Assembly: GCA_030704615.1 (NCBI GenBank)
Contig: CM060731.1
Span: 83,124,756-83,188,755 of the forward strand
Reading direction: 5' to 3'
Length of the DNA: 64,000 bases
Origin: Takakia lepidozioides
Taxonomy: Eukaryota > Streptophyta > Takakiopsida > Takakiales > Takakiaceae
Below are positions 21,050-31,950 of the stretch, in pieces; positions within the stretch are counted from its first letter, which is position 1; every line of letters begins with the position of its first letter. Under the pieces are notes generated by a model. It worked only from the letters and a program-made list of their open reading frames with translations, did not search any database and was not told the origin of the DNA. A program made the translations under genes and the position numbers.

Positions 21050-23030
21050 ATTTGCCCTTTTCTTCCCCGATGGAGTAACTTTCCAGAGCAGGTATTCACT
21101 AATCTGTTTATGTTGGATGTAGCACAAAGCTAGTGCCAGTGGCTGGGCACCCAGACACTGTCTCCAGATGGTGGAGAAAACAAAGACAATGGAGCCTGTT
21201 TAAAGGGGATCCAACAATGATGCCTCTCCACTTTGAGCAAAGGCGTTTCTCTGATGGGAAATCTAGTCCAGCCATTTTTGCGTGAGATATTTTAATCCAT
21301 GGTACCAAGGTGAACTGTGCTTGCATGGCAGAAGTTCTTGCGGATGAAGGAAGCGTGTAGATGCATGGAGATGTTTGGGTTTCAACGCACTAACTGTTGG
21401 CATTACTATGATTCAGAAAGAAAAGTGTTTGATTGCAGGCCTGCTTAAAGTAAATGCATGTCTGCTCACTGAACTCAGGAGCTCCTACTGATGTCAAGAC
21501 AATAAGGGGTAGGAGAGAAACGGAGTCTAGATAAATTATACCCCATGAAAGCTGTGGAAGGTTTGCAATGGAGGTTTAGCTTAGACATGTACCCTTAATC
21601 TTGAAAGTACCTGCAGCCCAAGTTTGTACATATTTGTAGCTGTATTTGAAATGTTATCCTCCATGGTTAACCTGTAAAGCAAATCAAAGGCTCATATTAT
21701 TGTTCTGATACTAGTAGAGAGTCCTGTGGATATTATCTATTTGAGCAGGACAAGGTGTAGTGCCTGGAGCTTTCATGTCTATGGAGTGATGAGTTGTGTC
21801 TGCATCATTGTAGAGCATTTGACCTTGAGGCCTGCCTGGTAATGGGGTTCTCTTAGTGGAATTTGTTGCACTCATTCATCTCTTAGTCTGCTGTTGTGTT
21901 TTGTCCTGCAGTTGGCAGTTGGGTTCACCCCTGTCGTCTAGGTTTGCAACCTATGCCCCATTCTGTGGAAGCAGACTTACTCGCATTTACTAATCTCTTA
22001 CCTTAAGTGGATGGTTTGTTTCAATTCGTCTGCCTGTATTTGTGTGTTGCCCGCGTCATGTCAGTTTGCTATCTAGGCCCCCGTTTATGATGAGGTTCTG
22101 ATATCCATCATTTTGTGCATGTGCCCACAGCAGCTAGTGATATACGGACAGTTAGATGATGGTTGTCCCTGGAGTTCCAGATCTATCTGCAGAGCAACTG
22201 GGTCAGATGTAGCAAAGCTTGAAATAAGAGTGTACATGAGCATATAAATACTACTTGATCTTTTGGTCTTCAATAAGATGCAGTAGATAATGTACTGCAC
22301 AATTAGGCAATGGAACGGGTGCATGTGTTTGACCTGGGGGATTTTAGCCACAAGGCATCCACAAGAAGCCCTTGTAAGTGGAGTGATTCCTTGTAGATTG
22401 TTCTCTCAATTTTTAAGTCTGTCATTTTAAGGTGCCTTCTGGGTGCTCTAGCCCGCTTAGGTCGTTTGACCCAAGACACAGGATCTGCATTGTATTAGAT
22501 TTCCCCTTCTTTCATTTGTAAGTTTCCCTGCTCTGTAAACTGCTGGAACCTAAATTTCCTTGATATCATTCTGTCTTGCTCTACTGTCGGCCAAACTGGC
22601 TATGTGTTGAGTATATCAGTTTCAGCTCGAGGTCATTTCGGAAGGCCACCTCTGCCACAGAAAAGCTTGGAGCATTTGGGCATTCCCCCCTCAAGTCCCC
22701 CTCACCTAAGTGTCCTTCAAGTATTGACACTACATTCTTCCTTTACATTTCTGATATCGTCAGGCACCAGAGGAGGCATCCACAATGCCAGCATTAAAGA
22801 CCTGCACAAAAAATTTCATATTCCAATCTCTCCGATCCACAAATGCTTTCAAGCTATTCACTTCACAGCTCTTCGCTCTCTCACCGCCATTATCACCAAT
22901 AAAAGAAAACTTGAATCCAATTCCACCACATTACCCTAGGCATCCGGGGTGCCCCCCTCACCCCTCCTATCACCATTAACCCACCCATGCACACACACCT
23001 CTGGTTACTAGGTGCCCAACTGGGCACCAG
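21050..23030. other. Stretch without recognised gene
   Basis: I see AT-rich sequence with no supported frame, no domain and no strong repeat. It may contain UTR or introns of neighbouring transcripts. Confidence 0.4.
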
Positions 23031-23034
23031 TTTT

Positions 23035-23320
23035 ATCATAGGGCCCACCCCCCGCAGGGCAGTAGCCGCAAGGCAAAGTGGCTCTTAGTTACGTCGGCTT
23101 CGGCCGGAGTCTGCTGTCTCTCTCTCTTCTGATATTGTCCAACTATAAGCCAAAAAAAAAGTATGACACCTCCCGAAGGAAGCGTAACTTATGGAGTCAC
23201 TTCACCCCGAAGCGCTACTGCCTTCCGCTAGGAAGGTGGACACCTTTGTGACACCAAGGATGGATTGAACCCACAACCACTTCCGAGGTGGTATGTGCCC
23301 ATTACCGCTGGGCTACAACT
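23035..23320 (-). mobile_element. tRNA-derived SINE
   Basis: On the minus strand the head reads tagcccagcggtaatgggc (23315-23297), a good pol III A box, and gggttcaatcc (23272-23262), a B box at tRNA-like spacing. About 230 bases of unrelated body follow, including a T9 run near 23150 and gcctt/gcgg hairpin-like pieces, ending near 23035. The head does not fold into a clean cloverleaf with an acceptor stem, which fits a SINE rather than a tRNA gene. Confidence 0.65.
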
Positions 23321-23339
23321 AAAAGCCAAGAGGAACTCT

Positions 23340-25490
23340 AAAGGGAGTGTAGTTCTCTATCCTTAAAGCCAAACAGTTGTTATCTGTTCTCAGCTGTTTC
23401 CATGCACAAGGATCACACTTTGATGTGTCAGGCATTCTTAGGGAGTGTCTGCTCTCAATGGGTGCTGCAATCTCAAGTATCTTCGATTCCCGGAGCATCC
23501 TGAGACCATCAATCACTACATGACAGAGGAGAGAGGAAGAAGCAACACAAGTTAGCCCTGAAAATGGAGAGCTTGGACGCAGCAACACAAACTAGCATTG
23601 AGAGCCAAGAGCAATGGAAAGTCAAGTTTAGAGGTGCGTGCTGGAAGACGTTCAAAAGGCTTGTCCGCTCTATTACAAAGCATACGTTTGCATTCAGGAG
23701 TGAGAAGGAGCACCTCCCATTGCTTTAGGGTCTAAGCTGGTAGCCTTTAAGGGATAACACAGCCCCAAACAAAAGTAACCTGTCGTTTATCTTCATCATT
23801 CAGTTTATCTTCATTTCGCAGTCTACTGCTGGCTTGAGATCAGAGCTAACAGTGCATAAGTAAAAGAAGACACTAGTACACCATTTGAGAGAGGTCTACT
23901 TCACAAGCAACGAAGAATAAACTGGCAACCAACCCAGAGGAAAACATATTCCCATCACACCAAGCAGAAAGGTCTTGCTTGATTTGTGCACTTCCCATCA
24001 GACAGTTTGTGTCATGATTGCTAGAGCTTATAATATCCATGAGCACAGTGACCTCCCTCAACGGAATGAATCCGAGCTCCTTGGTCTGCCTCCTTCAAAC
24101 CAAATGCGCCGCAGCTTTGCGAGTTTTAGCCCTTGGAACCTCCCTTCCCCTTTGGCTTCCTCGTTCCAGTGCAGAAACCGGTGACAGTGGTAGCAACAGC
24201 TGCTATGTCGCTTGCAATTCCATTTGTAATCTTGCCCCTCGGGGGTACTTTGAACGACCCATGCTGACTGCCGTTGGAAGATCTTGGCTCCGTCATTGCA
24301 AATTATTCACGGGGAACGGAGGACCTAATATCAGAGAGAGAATCGAGCTGGGCTGAAACTCTCAGTTTTCAAGGAGTACAGCCATCAGAGAAGACATTCA
24401 GATGAAATTGAACTATCAACCAAGCAAGCAAGATCCCCTAAGCCCATTTGAAACGTCTTCTCTGTGAATAGCCCTACAGACCTCCGAGCGCCAGCAGGAA
24501 TGGCTCACCCATACACACCAACTGCCCACACGGCAGCTCCCTCACAGTACCTCAATGGAAGCGACACTGCCGGAAAGCTCACTTCAAGTCCAAATTCTCA
24601 GACATATATATGACCGAGAGAGAGAGAGAGAGAGAACCAAGAGAGGGATGGGCAGGTGCCAGGAGCAAGGGTCAACCGGCTGCAGTCGGTTCTTTCCCGA
24701 CGAACACCATCAGAGCGGTCATGAGCTGTCGCCAGTGATACAAGAACCTGGGCTACCCTTGAAGATCAACGAGAATCAAGACTAGATCAACGACATCGAC
24801 TGCAACTGCAACTGGAAGCCATGAAAAGGACTAAAGACTGACTATGATCACGTTTGATTCTGTGGCAAAGGATTACATACACGTGGGCCTGGAGCATACG
24901 AAAAGCATTGAAAATATGTTCTTATTAGTCTTTGCCATCCGATTACTTACTTACGAGCTTTGACGTCAGATTCGGATGCTTTGTGGGGCTTGTTGCAGGC
25001 ATGCTAAAGCATGCACTGCAACTCCACAACTGACAACTGGACAACAGCAAGATTGGAAATATCATGATGGGCCCAAGTACACTCAGCACCAATCTTTTCC
25101 CAATCTTTTCAGAAATTTTACTTACAGGTTGCATCCGAGTGGGCCATGGCTTCAGTTCTAATGGCAACTCTTGGGCGCTACATATCACAAGGGCTGATTT
25201 TTCCTTTGTATGTTAATTAGAGGCACTTACTTTTCATTCCGTAGAATTTTGTCTAGATTGTCCTGTGGGATGTCAGCATCAAGCCCTTAGGCCATTCTCT
25301 AGTACCTTCTTTCTTGTTGTCTGATCTACTTCAGGCAGTAGGTGATGGTTTGATTGGCTTTGTTGTCTTGACATTTCCCTTGCTTTATGGGGTTTTATTT
25401 CTCCACTTAACAGGTTCTTGTTAACTGTACGGTCACCTCATTTGGAGTCTGTTACAGAGATATTTACATAGGGCGCACATTAGAAAAGGC
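23340..25490. other. Stretch without recognised gene; short (GA)n
   Basis: Short frames only. A short GA microsatellite lies at about 24617-24634. No domain or element is recognised. Confidence 0.4.
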
Positions 25491-25499
25491 CCCGGAGTT

Positions 25500-25690
25500 T
25501 AATGCGACCCCTTCGGTCCTGCCTGCGTGGCACCCCCCGCCACCCCAGCCGCACCCCCTTCGCCGGCTCATGCGCGGCTCGCGGTCGCTGCGCCCCCTCG
25601 CCCCCGCCACCCCACCCCTCCCCCCCCCCCCCCCCCGCGCCCCCCATCCCCCTGCCCGCCCACCCCTCCCCCCCCCGCCCCGCCGGCCGT
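25500..25690. repeat. C-rich low-complexity tract
   Basis: The plus strand is almost only C with scattered G and A, including about 16 consecutive C near 25621. The minus-strand reading is a Gly/Arg-rich frame produced by composition and should not be read as a protein. Confidence 0.8.
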
Positions 25691-26365
25691 CACCACACCA
25701 CATGAACTCTGTGGCACATGACACCTGTCACCACAACCCATCATTGCGCACGGCATTAGCACATGACTCGGATGGATGGGATGTAACATGATCCATGTGC
25801 TGCAATCACCCATGATGATGGACGGCTTGACATGACAGGATGTGACACATACTCATATATGGCCGTAGGGAGATCGCGATGATCATGCTTTCGTGCTTTT
25901 CGCGTCCAGTTCGCACGCACATGGTGGACCTGTCGATTCGAATGCGGCCCCTCAGCTGTCACTCCCCACGTCGATGCTTGATTGATTTAATTCATGGCAG
26001 CCACAGGACAGGTTCTCCAAGCTTCCTGGCGTTTGCATGGCCCGAAATGTATGATCCCGGCGGAAGCGGTGTTACAAGCACTTCCTTGCACAGTATGCAT
26101 CGCGGCTGTTATAAACTGTTGACTGAGCTGTGGCGGTGAAGCGATTACTCATTCGACTTGAGTATAGGGTTTCTTTTTGGAGAATTTGGAAGTCATTCGT
26201 GTGATTTGCAGCTATTTTCTTCCTCTTGCTTGCCATTTCTGTCTGTTGCAGTCCATTTGCGTGCTTCATGTTTTAGTGTGAGTTCTTGCTTTCACATTCC
26301 AACAACATTTGCTCTGCTGGAGGATTCTTCAGGAGGAGGATAGTGGATTTGGAGTGGGCGCCGAT

Positions 26366-28277
26366 ATGGTGAAACAATCCTCCATGCGCGAAGCGCGTCG
26401 GACGTACAATGAAACGTACGACTCTGATGAGTGGGAAAATCTCATATGCGAGGCTCACTCAAAGGCAAGGGTTGAGCAGCCCGGTGATGATAATAGGAAG
26501 CCATTCAAGTCTATCCACTGTCTTAAGCAATATAAAGATAAGAAGAAACTTAACACTCACAGGATAAATGGCTGTGATGCTGCTGTGGGAAAGGGTAGGC
26601 CTAAACTGAAAATGTACCTTGTTTTTGAAAAGGGGTAGAGGCACATCATGGAGGCTGTTCTTAGTAAGCACGGGATGAAGCCTCCTTCCTACAAGTTGAT
26701 GAAGACGAGGGTAGAACGCGAGGAGACGACGGCAGAAGAGACTACACGAGAACCTAAGCGCAGGAAGCACATGAGTCTTCAGAAGGAGCCGGGAGTGGAC
26801 CTTGACGATGACGATGACGATGACGATTTCCAGTTGTTGGACGCACCTCCTGCGCTGCCACAGCAGACTGTTAGACCTCAGCGCATTCGAAAGGACTCAT
26901 TGGACGCACCTCTGCCATCACAGGAAAGTCTTCCATCTGAGCGCATTGTCAAGTCCACGTTTGTAGGACCTCCTGCCGTGCCGCAGCAAAGTCTTCGACC
27001 CAAAGTGCACGTTGGAGTTGCATCTTCAGGTAGACAAGAGGGCAGACCTCCAGTGCACATTCTGAAGTCCACACCCCATGCACCGTAAGTAGAGAAGAGG
27101 CCAGGGAAGGCTTTGTCAAGGCGTCCTTGCTACTGACCTAGCTTAGATATTGTTGTGCCTCCCATATCCGCACCTGTTTCATGCCCAGGACTGACCTATC
27201 TGATGAAGTTCGACTTGTTGCCCGACGGATTTCCATCTCTGGACGAGCCTTCTTTTCTCAATCGTCTTGTGGCTCTTATTGGGAAATTTGAGTTCGGGGA
27301 CCAAATGATGGGCAACGCTTTTGGTCAATGGTGGCTTAAACGACGGGTAACACACCTTCTTCTTGGCCTACACCTTCATGGTCACAACTTCTTCTTTGAT
27401 GATGCGTGTCTTTGCATTTTGTTTGCAGTTGCCTTTCAAGTTTAGGGTTTTTGGTTAGTCTTCCTCTATTACTGACCAGCTCCATGACTCTGCAATGGCG
27501 GGGGAGCAGTTTGATGCACCTCCAGAGGAGAAGACAGCTGTGGAAAATGTGGTGGAGCTATTTGCCATACGTCCTGGAGTAACTCGTGACCATCCCGCTC
27601 AGTTGGCGGAATGCCAACTGGTGATGGCACATCACAAGTATGCCATGGCATTACTGGATTTCGAAATGAAAGGAGTTGCAGCCCAGTCTGAGTTGGAGGC
27701 TCATAGAAGGCAGTTTGTTGACGACAACATGGCAAAATGGGATAGAGAACAATATGATGAGAAACAGGAGGGAATCTGGGGTCGGTCCCCTCTGTACCAA
27801 ATTGTTGCAGCAGGTAAGATCCCTGAGTTGCCCCCCGATATGTTCACACATTCTGAGGATGAATATGATAGGTTGATGGTCATTCTTGAGGCTGCTCGCC
27901 ACCACGCTCCACCTCCAAACATTCCGCTTTTCAACAGGGTGTTCTGTCAGGTTTGGATGTCTCACGTTCACAACATGAAACCTATTTCAATTCCCCGAAA
28001 CTCCATCTTGTTAACTCTGTGAAATCATCTTCTCAACACAGAAGATGGCCAGTGTGCCATTACAAATGTGGGTGAGAATTTCTTGGAGATTGGATACTTC
28101 CTATACGGAGGCATGCCCCCATACGAGGAAGCCCGAACCCAGGTGCGTGAAGGACTTGCAGCCCTTCGGGAAGTGCGGAAAGAGGACTGCGAACACCTTT
28201 TTGAAGATCTACATGGTTTGATGCGCGAGGTCCGATGCAGGGCTGTGTGTGACCTCGCCGTTCTGAATCCTTCCTGA
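26366..28277 (+). pseudogene. Decayed multi-exon gene of unknown function
   Basis: From Met 26366 (MVKQSSMREARRTYNE) one frame stays open to 27346 apart from stops TAG (26636), TAA (27086) and TGA (27134), each of which could be a C-to-T change of CAG, CAA or CGA. It has a Cys/His segment (IHCLKQYKDKKKLNTHR), an eight-Asp run coded by a gac/gat repeat near 26800, and Pro/Gln repeats. A donor at 27347 and acceptor before 27429 join WWLKRR to LPFKFRVFG in phase. The next exon has TAG at 27456, then an acidic helical text (MAGEQFDAPPEEK ... SELEAHRRQFVDDNMAKW). A later frame, 28068-28277 (FLEIGYFLYGG), may be another exon. I do not recognise the family. Confidence 0.55.
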
Positions 28278-29368
28278 ATTGTGTCGACCGCCTCCCCCTG
28301 TGGCCTCTTTCACTTCAGAACAAACCCTCTGTGACATAACTGAGTTCCAAAGTCCACCACCCCTTAATATGTGATGTCCCACTGATGAGGGTGCTATTGT
28401 ACATGCAGTAAGCACTGTCGGATCTTCCGTGACCCCAGCTAACTCAGTGCTTAAACATGGGACAGAGCCTCCCACCCCCAATGCGATGGTTCTCGCACTG
28501 CCTTCGTCCATGCGACCTTACCACATCTTGTTTGATGGTGCTGATACACCTCACAGTACAGAGGCTACTACACGATTTCCTAGTGATGTACATGGCAGCG
28601 TCCGGGCATTGAATAAAAATGCAACCACTGCCACCTTTGCCAAACCCAAGCCCATCCATACCATGGTTGCTGCCAAGGCAAAGGATGCGCTGCCCCAACC
28701 AGCACTTGCATTGCTGTGCAACAAAACCATGTCCAGGTATCCAGTGCCATTGTGGTTTTTTTTAATGTTAATGGTCTCTCCTCTCCAAATTGGAAATGGT
28801 GTATGTACGACGTTGCACATGCATTGACATATTGGGCTCCTGGATGTGCAGGATACATGAAGGCCTCGAAAACGTATTGTGAGTTGCGACGCCTGTGCAC
28901 CCTTTTTCATGCATGATATGGTATACCTTCCATCCATAGTTTGCAAGTGGCCTGCATGTGCATAATTATGTGGGCGGATTCTCATAGCAATGAGGTATGT
29001 GCCTTTTTTGCAGGCGGGCCAGTGGTGCAGTGGTGGCAAAAACACATGACATATGGTTTTTGAAGGGCTCTCGGGTTTCGTAAGTTCCTCTTAGACTAGA
29101 AGATGCAGATGACTTGCTCTCTGCAAGGGGGTGGGTCACTGACCGTCTATGGACTTTTGGGTGTCAGTTAAAATACTTTCTCTTCCTGAACATGTGTGCA
29201 ATAAAATCCGTGTTGTAGATAGCTTCACATGGATATGCCTTCGCGATCATTGTGCAAAGCAGGCAAATCAAGTTGACTCTGTGCGGATTTGGATGCAAAG
29301 ACGGTTCCCCTTCTTCAGGAGTGAGGGTGTTGAAGCCCTTATTGTGCCAATTTTATGCAAGTGAGTAC
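28278..29368. other. Possible further exons, not assigned
   Basis: A plus-strand frame 28429-28735 (VLKHGTEPPTPNAMVLALP) could be an exon of the preceding gene, ending at a gt near 28737, and 29149-29364 is another open stretch. Minus-strand frames overlap the first. Nothing decisive was seen. Confidence 0.3.
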
Positions 29369-29369
29369 A

Positions 29370-30035
29370 GCCCGCGCCACGCCGCAACGTCGGGAAAACG
29401 CCCTTTTCGGGCACGCGGGAGGCGCAGAATTTGCGACGCCCGACCGTCGCCCTGCAGTCGCAAGGGCGTCGCCAAAATGACGTCGCAAAAATGCGACGTA
29501 TGGGGGTCGCGAGCCCCCGCCCTAACTCCCGCAACTGCCGGACATCGGTTTTTCAGGCCGTCCGCGCCGATGGCAGGAGCCTCTTCGCGCGACGTCGCGC
29601 CGTCGCGGCCCTCCAGCCGACGGCGTTGGTGGGGGCGCCGGAGCGGCGTTGCATTTTATTTTTATTTTTTTCTAACCTGCCCGGGAGTCAGCTGGGTGGT
29701 ACGCCAAGCAACTATTGGGCGTGGCACAAAACAGCAGGAGTCGGTCTCCGCCACGCCCGGGCGTGGGTTGTTGCGACGCTCCGGCGTCGCTTTTGTTTTA
29801 AATTTAATAAATAAAAAAACGTGGCGCAGGCAGGGTGGCGGTCTCCGCGACGCCTGGGCGTCGCGGCTTGCGACCCCCGGACTAAAAACACGTCGCAGGG
29901 GGTGTCGGGCGTTGCCGCCTGCAAATTGGGTTTGCGACGCCCGACCGTCGCTGCGTGCGACGCCCGCCCAAAAAACACGTTGCCATTGGCGACGTGCTGC
30001 AGTCGCGAGGGCAGCCTGGTGGGGGGGGTTTGGGA
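29370..30035. repeat. GC-rich GCGACG palindrome-rich segment
   Basis: The motif gcgacgcc and its complement recur about every 20-60 bases, often as imperfect palindromes such as ttgcgacgcccgaccgtcgc (twice, near 29440 and 29935), gcgacgctccggcgtcgc and gcgacgcctgggcgtcgc. A 266-codon open frame crosses it but follows from composition. It is related to 5575-5835. Confidence 0.75.
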
Positions 30036-30359
30036 GTTCATTTTGGGGGTGAATTGGGGGTGGTTTTTTGTTTTCTTTTGTATTTGGGGATGGGAGAACT
30101 TATTGTTACATGCATGAAGGTGGGAGGTGTGATTCCATAGCCAGTAAGTTAGACAATGATGGCCGATTCGGCGACGAAATAACATCTCCTGACAGTTTCT
30201 CCTGAGGGTGGATCTAGCAGTATTCTCGGTGCAAACAGGAACGTTCGCACTGACAAGTGCCAGTACTGTTAGTTAAAACGGTCAGACAACCAAGTTGTGC
30301 TCATCAAGACTGGCCGCAATTGTGTTGTTTCGGAACAATGCAACCCATTCAGGTTCCGC

Positions 30360-31950
30360 ATGCGGAAATGAGGTTCCGCATTTCCGTCTGGAGTGATACT
30401 TTCGATTGCTGCTGGACGGAAATATGGCGCCGCATTTCCGTTTTGCATCTTGGTCATGCACCAGAGCGACGGAAATGCGGCACCGAGTTTCCGTCCGGGG
30501 GAAACCTTTATACTCTCCAGAACGGAAATGCGGTAACGCATTTCCATCCAGCAAGCACGGTATGTGAAGGTGGAACGGAAATGCGGTACCGCAATTCCGT
30601 TCTGATTGAGAATTATGAACAACGGGAACAGAAATGCGGCACCGCATTTCCGTCCGAGTCGCACCTTCCGACATACCAAGACAGAAACACGGCGCCGCAT
30701 TTGCGTTTTGTATCTGACGCATGGAGTTGAGGGATAGAAATGCTGCACCGCATTTCCGTCCGGGTGAGACCTTCATACTCTCCAGAACGGAAATGCGATA
30801 CCGCATTTCCGTTCTGACTGAAAATCCTGAACCATCGGAACTGAAATGCGGCACCGCATTTCCGTTTTATATCTGAGGCATGGAGCCGAGTGACGGAGAA
30901 GCTAGAGCGCAATTCCGACCGCTTGAGACATTTATACTATCCAGAACGGAAATGCGGTACCACATTTCCGTTCTGACTGAAAATCGTGAACCATCGGAAC
31001 TGAAATGCGGCAGCGCATGTCCATCCGAGTCGCACCTCCCGACATTCCAGAACGGAAATGCGGCACCGCATTTCCGCCCGGGTGAGACCTTCATACTCTC
31101 CAGATCGGAAATGCGGCACCGCATTTCCATTCTGATTGAAAATCGTGAAACATCGGAACTGAAATGCGGTACCGCATTTCCGTCGGAGTCGCACCTTCCG
31201 ACATTCCAAAACAGAAATGCGGCGCCGCATTTCCATTTTGTATGTGAGGCATGGAGCTGTGGGACGGAAATGCGGCACCGCATTTCCGTTCTGACTGAAA
31301 ATCGTGAAACATCGGAACTGAAATGCGGTACCGCATTTCCGTTCTGATTGAGAATTATGAACAACGGGAACGGAAATGCGGCACCGCATTACCGTCCGAG
31401 TCGCACCTTCCGACATTCTAGAACGGAAATGCGGCGCCGCATTTCTGTTTTGTATATGAGGCCTGGAGCTGTGGGACGGAAATGTGGTGCCGCATTTCCA
31501 TCCATGTGAGACCTTCAAACTTTCCGTCCAGGTGAGACCTTCATACTTTCCCGAACGGAAATGTGGCACGGCATTTCCGTTCATCAACTAAGGTATGTGA
31601 AGGTGGAACGGAAATGCGGTACCGCATTTCCGTTCAGATTGAGAATCATGAACCACGGGAACTGAAATGTTGTGCCGCATTTCCGTCCGAATCGCACCTT
31701 TCGACATTCCAGAACGGAAATGCGGCGCCGCATTTCCCTTTTGTATCTCAGGCATGGAGCTGTGGGACAGAAATGCGGCACCGTAATTCCGTTCAACAAC
31801 TAAGGTATGAAAGGTGGAACGGAATGCGGTGCCTCATTTTCTTCCAACAAGTACGGATGTGTAGCTTCGTGATGGTACTTAACGGAAATGCGGCGCCGCA
31901 TTTGCATTTTCACTCCAAGTCATCAGACGCTGGGACGGAAATGCCTTGAA
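30360..31950. repeat. Palindrome array 1: about 28 units, period about 53 bp
   Basis: A 22-bp palindrome with core AAATGCGGYRCCGCATTT, flanked by GG and CC, repeats with nearly constant spacing; starts are near 30471, 30523, 30577, 30630, 30683 and so on to about 31880. The centre varies among ggtacc, ggcacc, ggtgcc and ggcgcc. Spacers of about 31 bp are not random. They fall into five families (keys: A gtgagaccttcatactct, B gattgagaatNatgaac, C gagtcgcaccttccgacat, D tgaggcatggagctgtgg, E aactaaggtatg), usually in the order A or E, then B, C, D, so a higher-order unit of about 210 bp is repeated. Some copies are mutated. Open frames on both strands come from the repeat. Confidence 0.92.

Noticed and set aside
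23262-23320. Functional tRNA gene
   Set aside because: A and B boxes are present, but there is no complete cloverleaf or acceptor stem and a long unrelated body follows, so I call a SINE.
25464-25813. Gly/Arg-rich and Pro-rich frames near 25.6 kb
   Set aside because: They come from a C-rich low-complexity tract in every frame.
28551-29045. 164-codon minus-strand frame
   Set aside because: It overlaps a plus-strand frame with more protein-like text in an apparent gene on the plus strand, and it lacks any recognisable domain.
29252-30052. 266-codon open frame
   Set aside because: It crosses the GC-rich gcgacg repeat segment and follows from stop-poor composition; no domain is visible.
30282-31587. 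Several open frames of 100-216 codons in array 1 on both strands
   Set aside because: They are translations of the palindromic repeat in several frames and strands, without domain or start context.
30360-31950. CRISPR array (about 22-bp palindromic repeat, spacers of about 31 bp, about 28 units)
   Set aside because: Spacers belong to five recurring families instead of being unique, repeats vary in sequence, no cas genes are present, and the surrounding DNA is eukaryotic with spliced genes.
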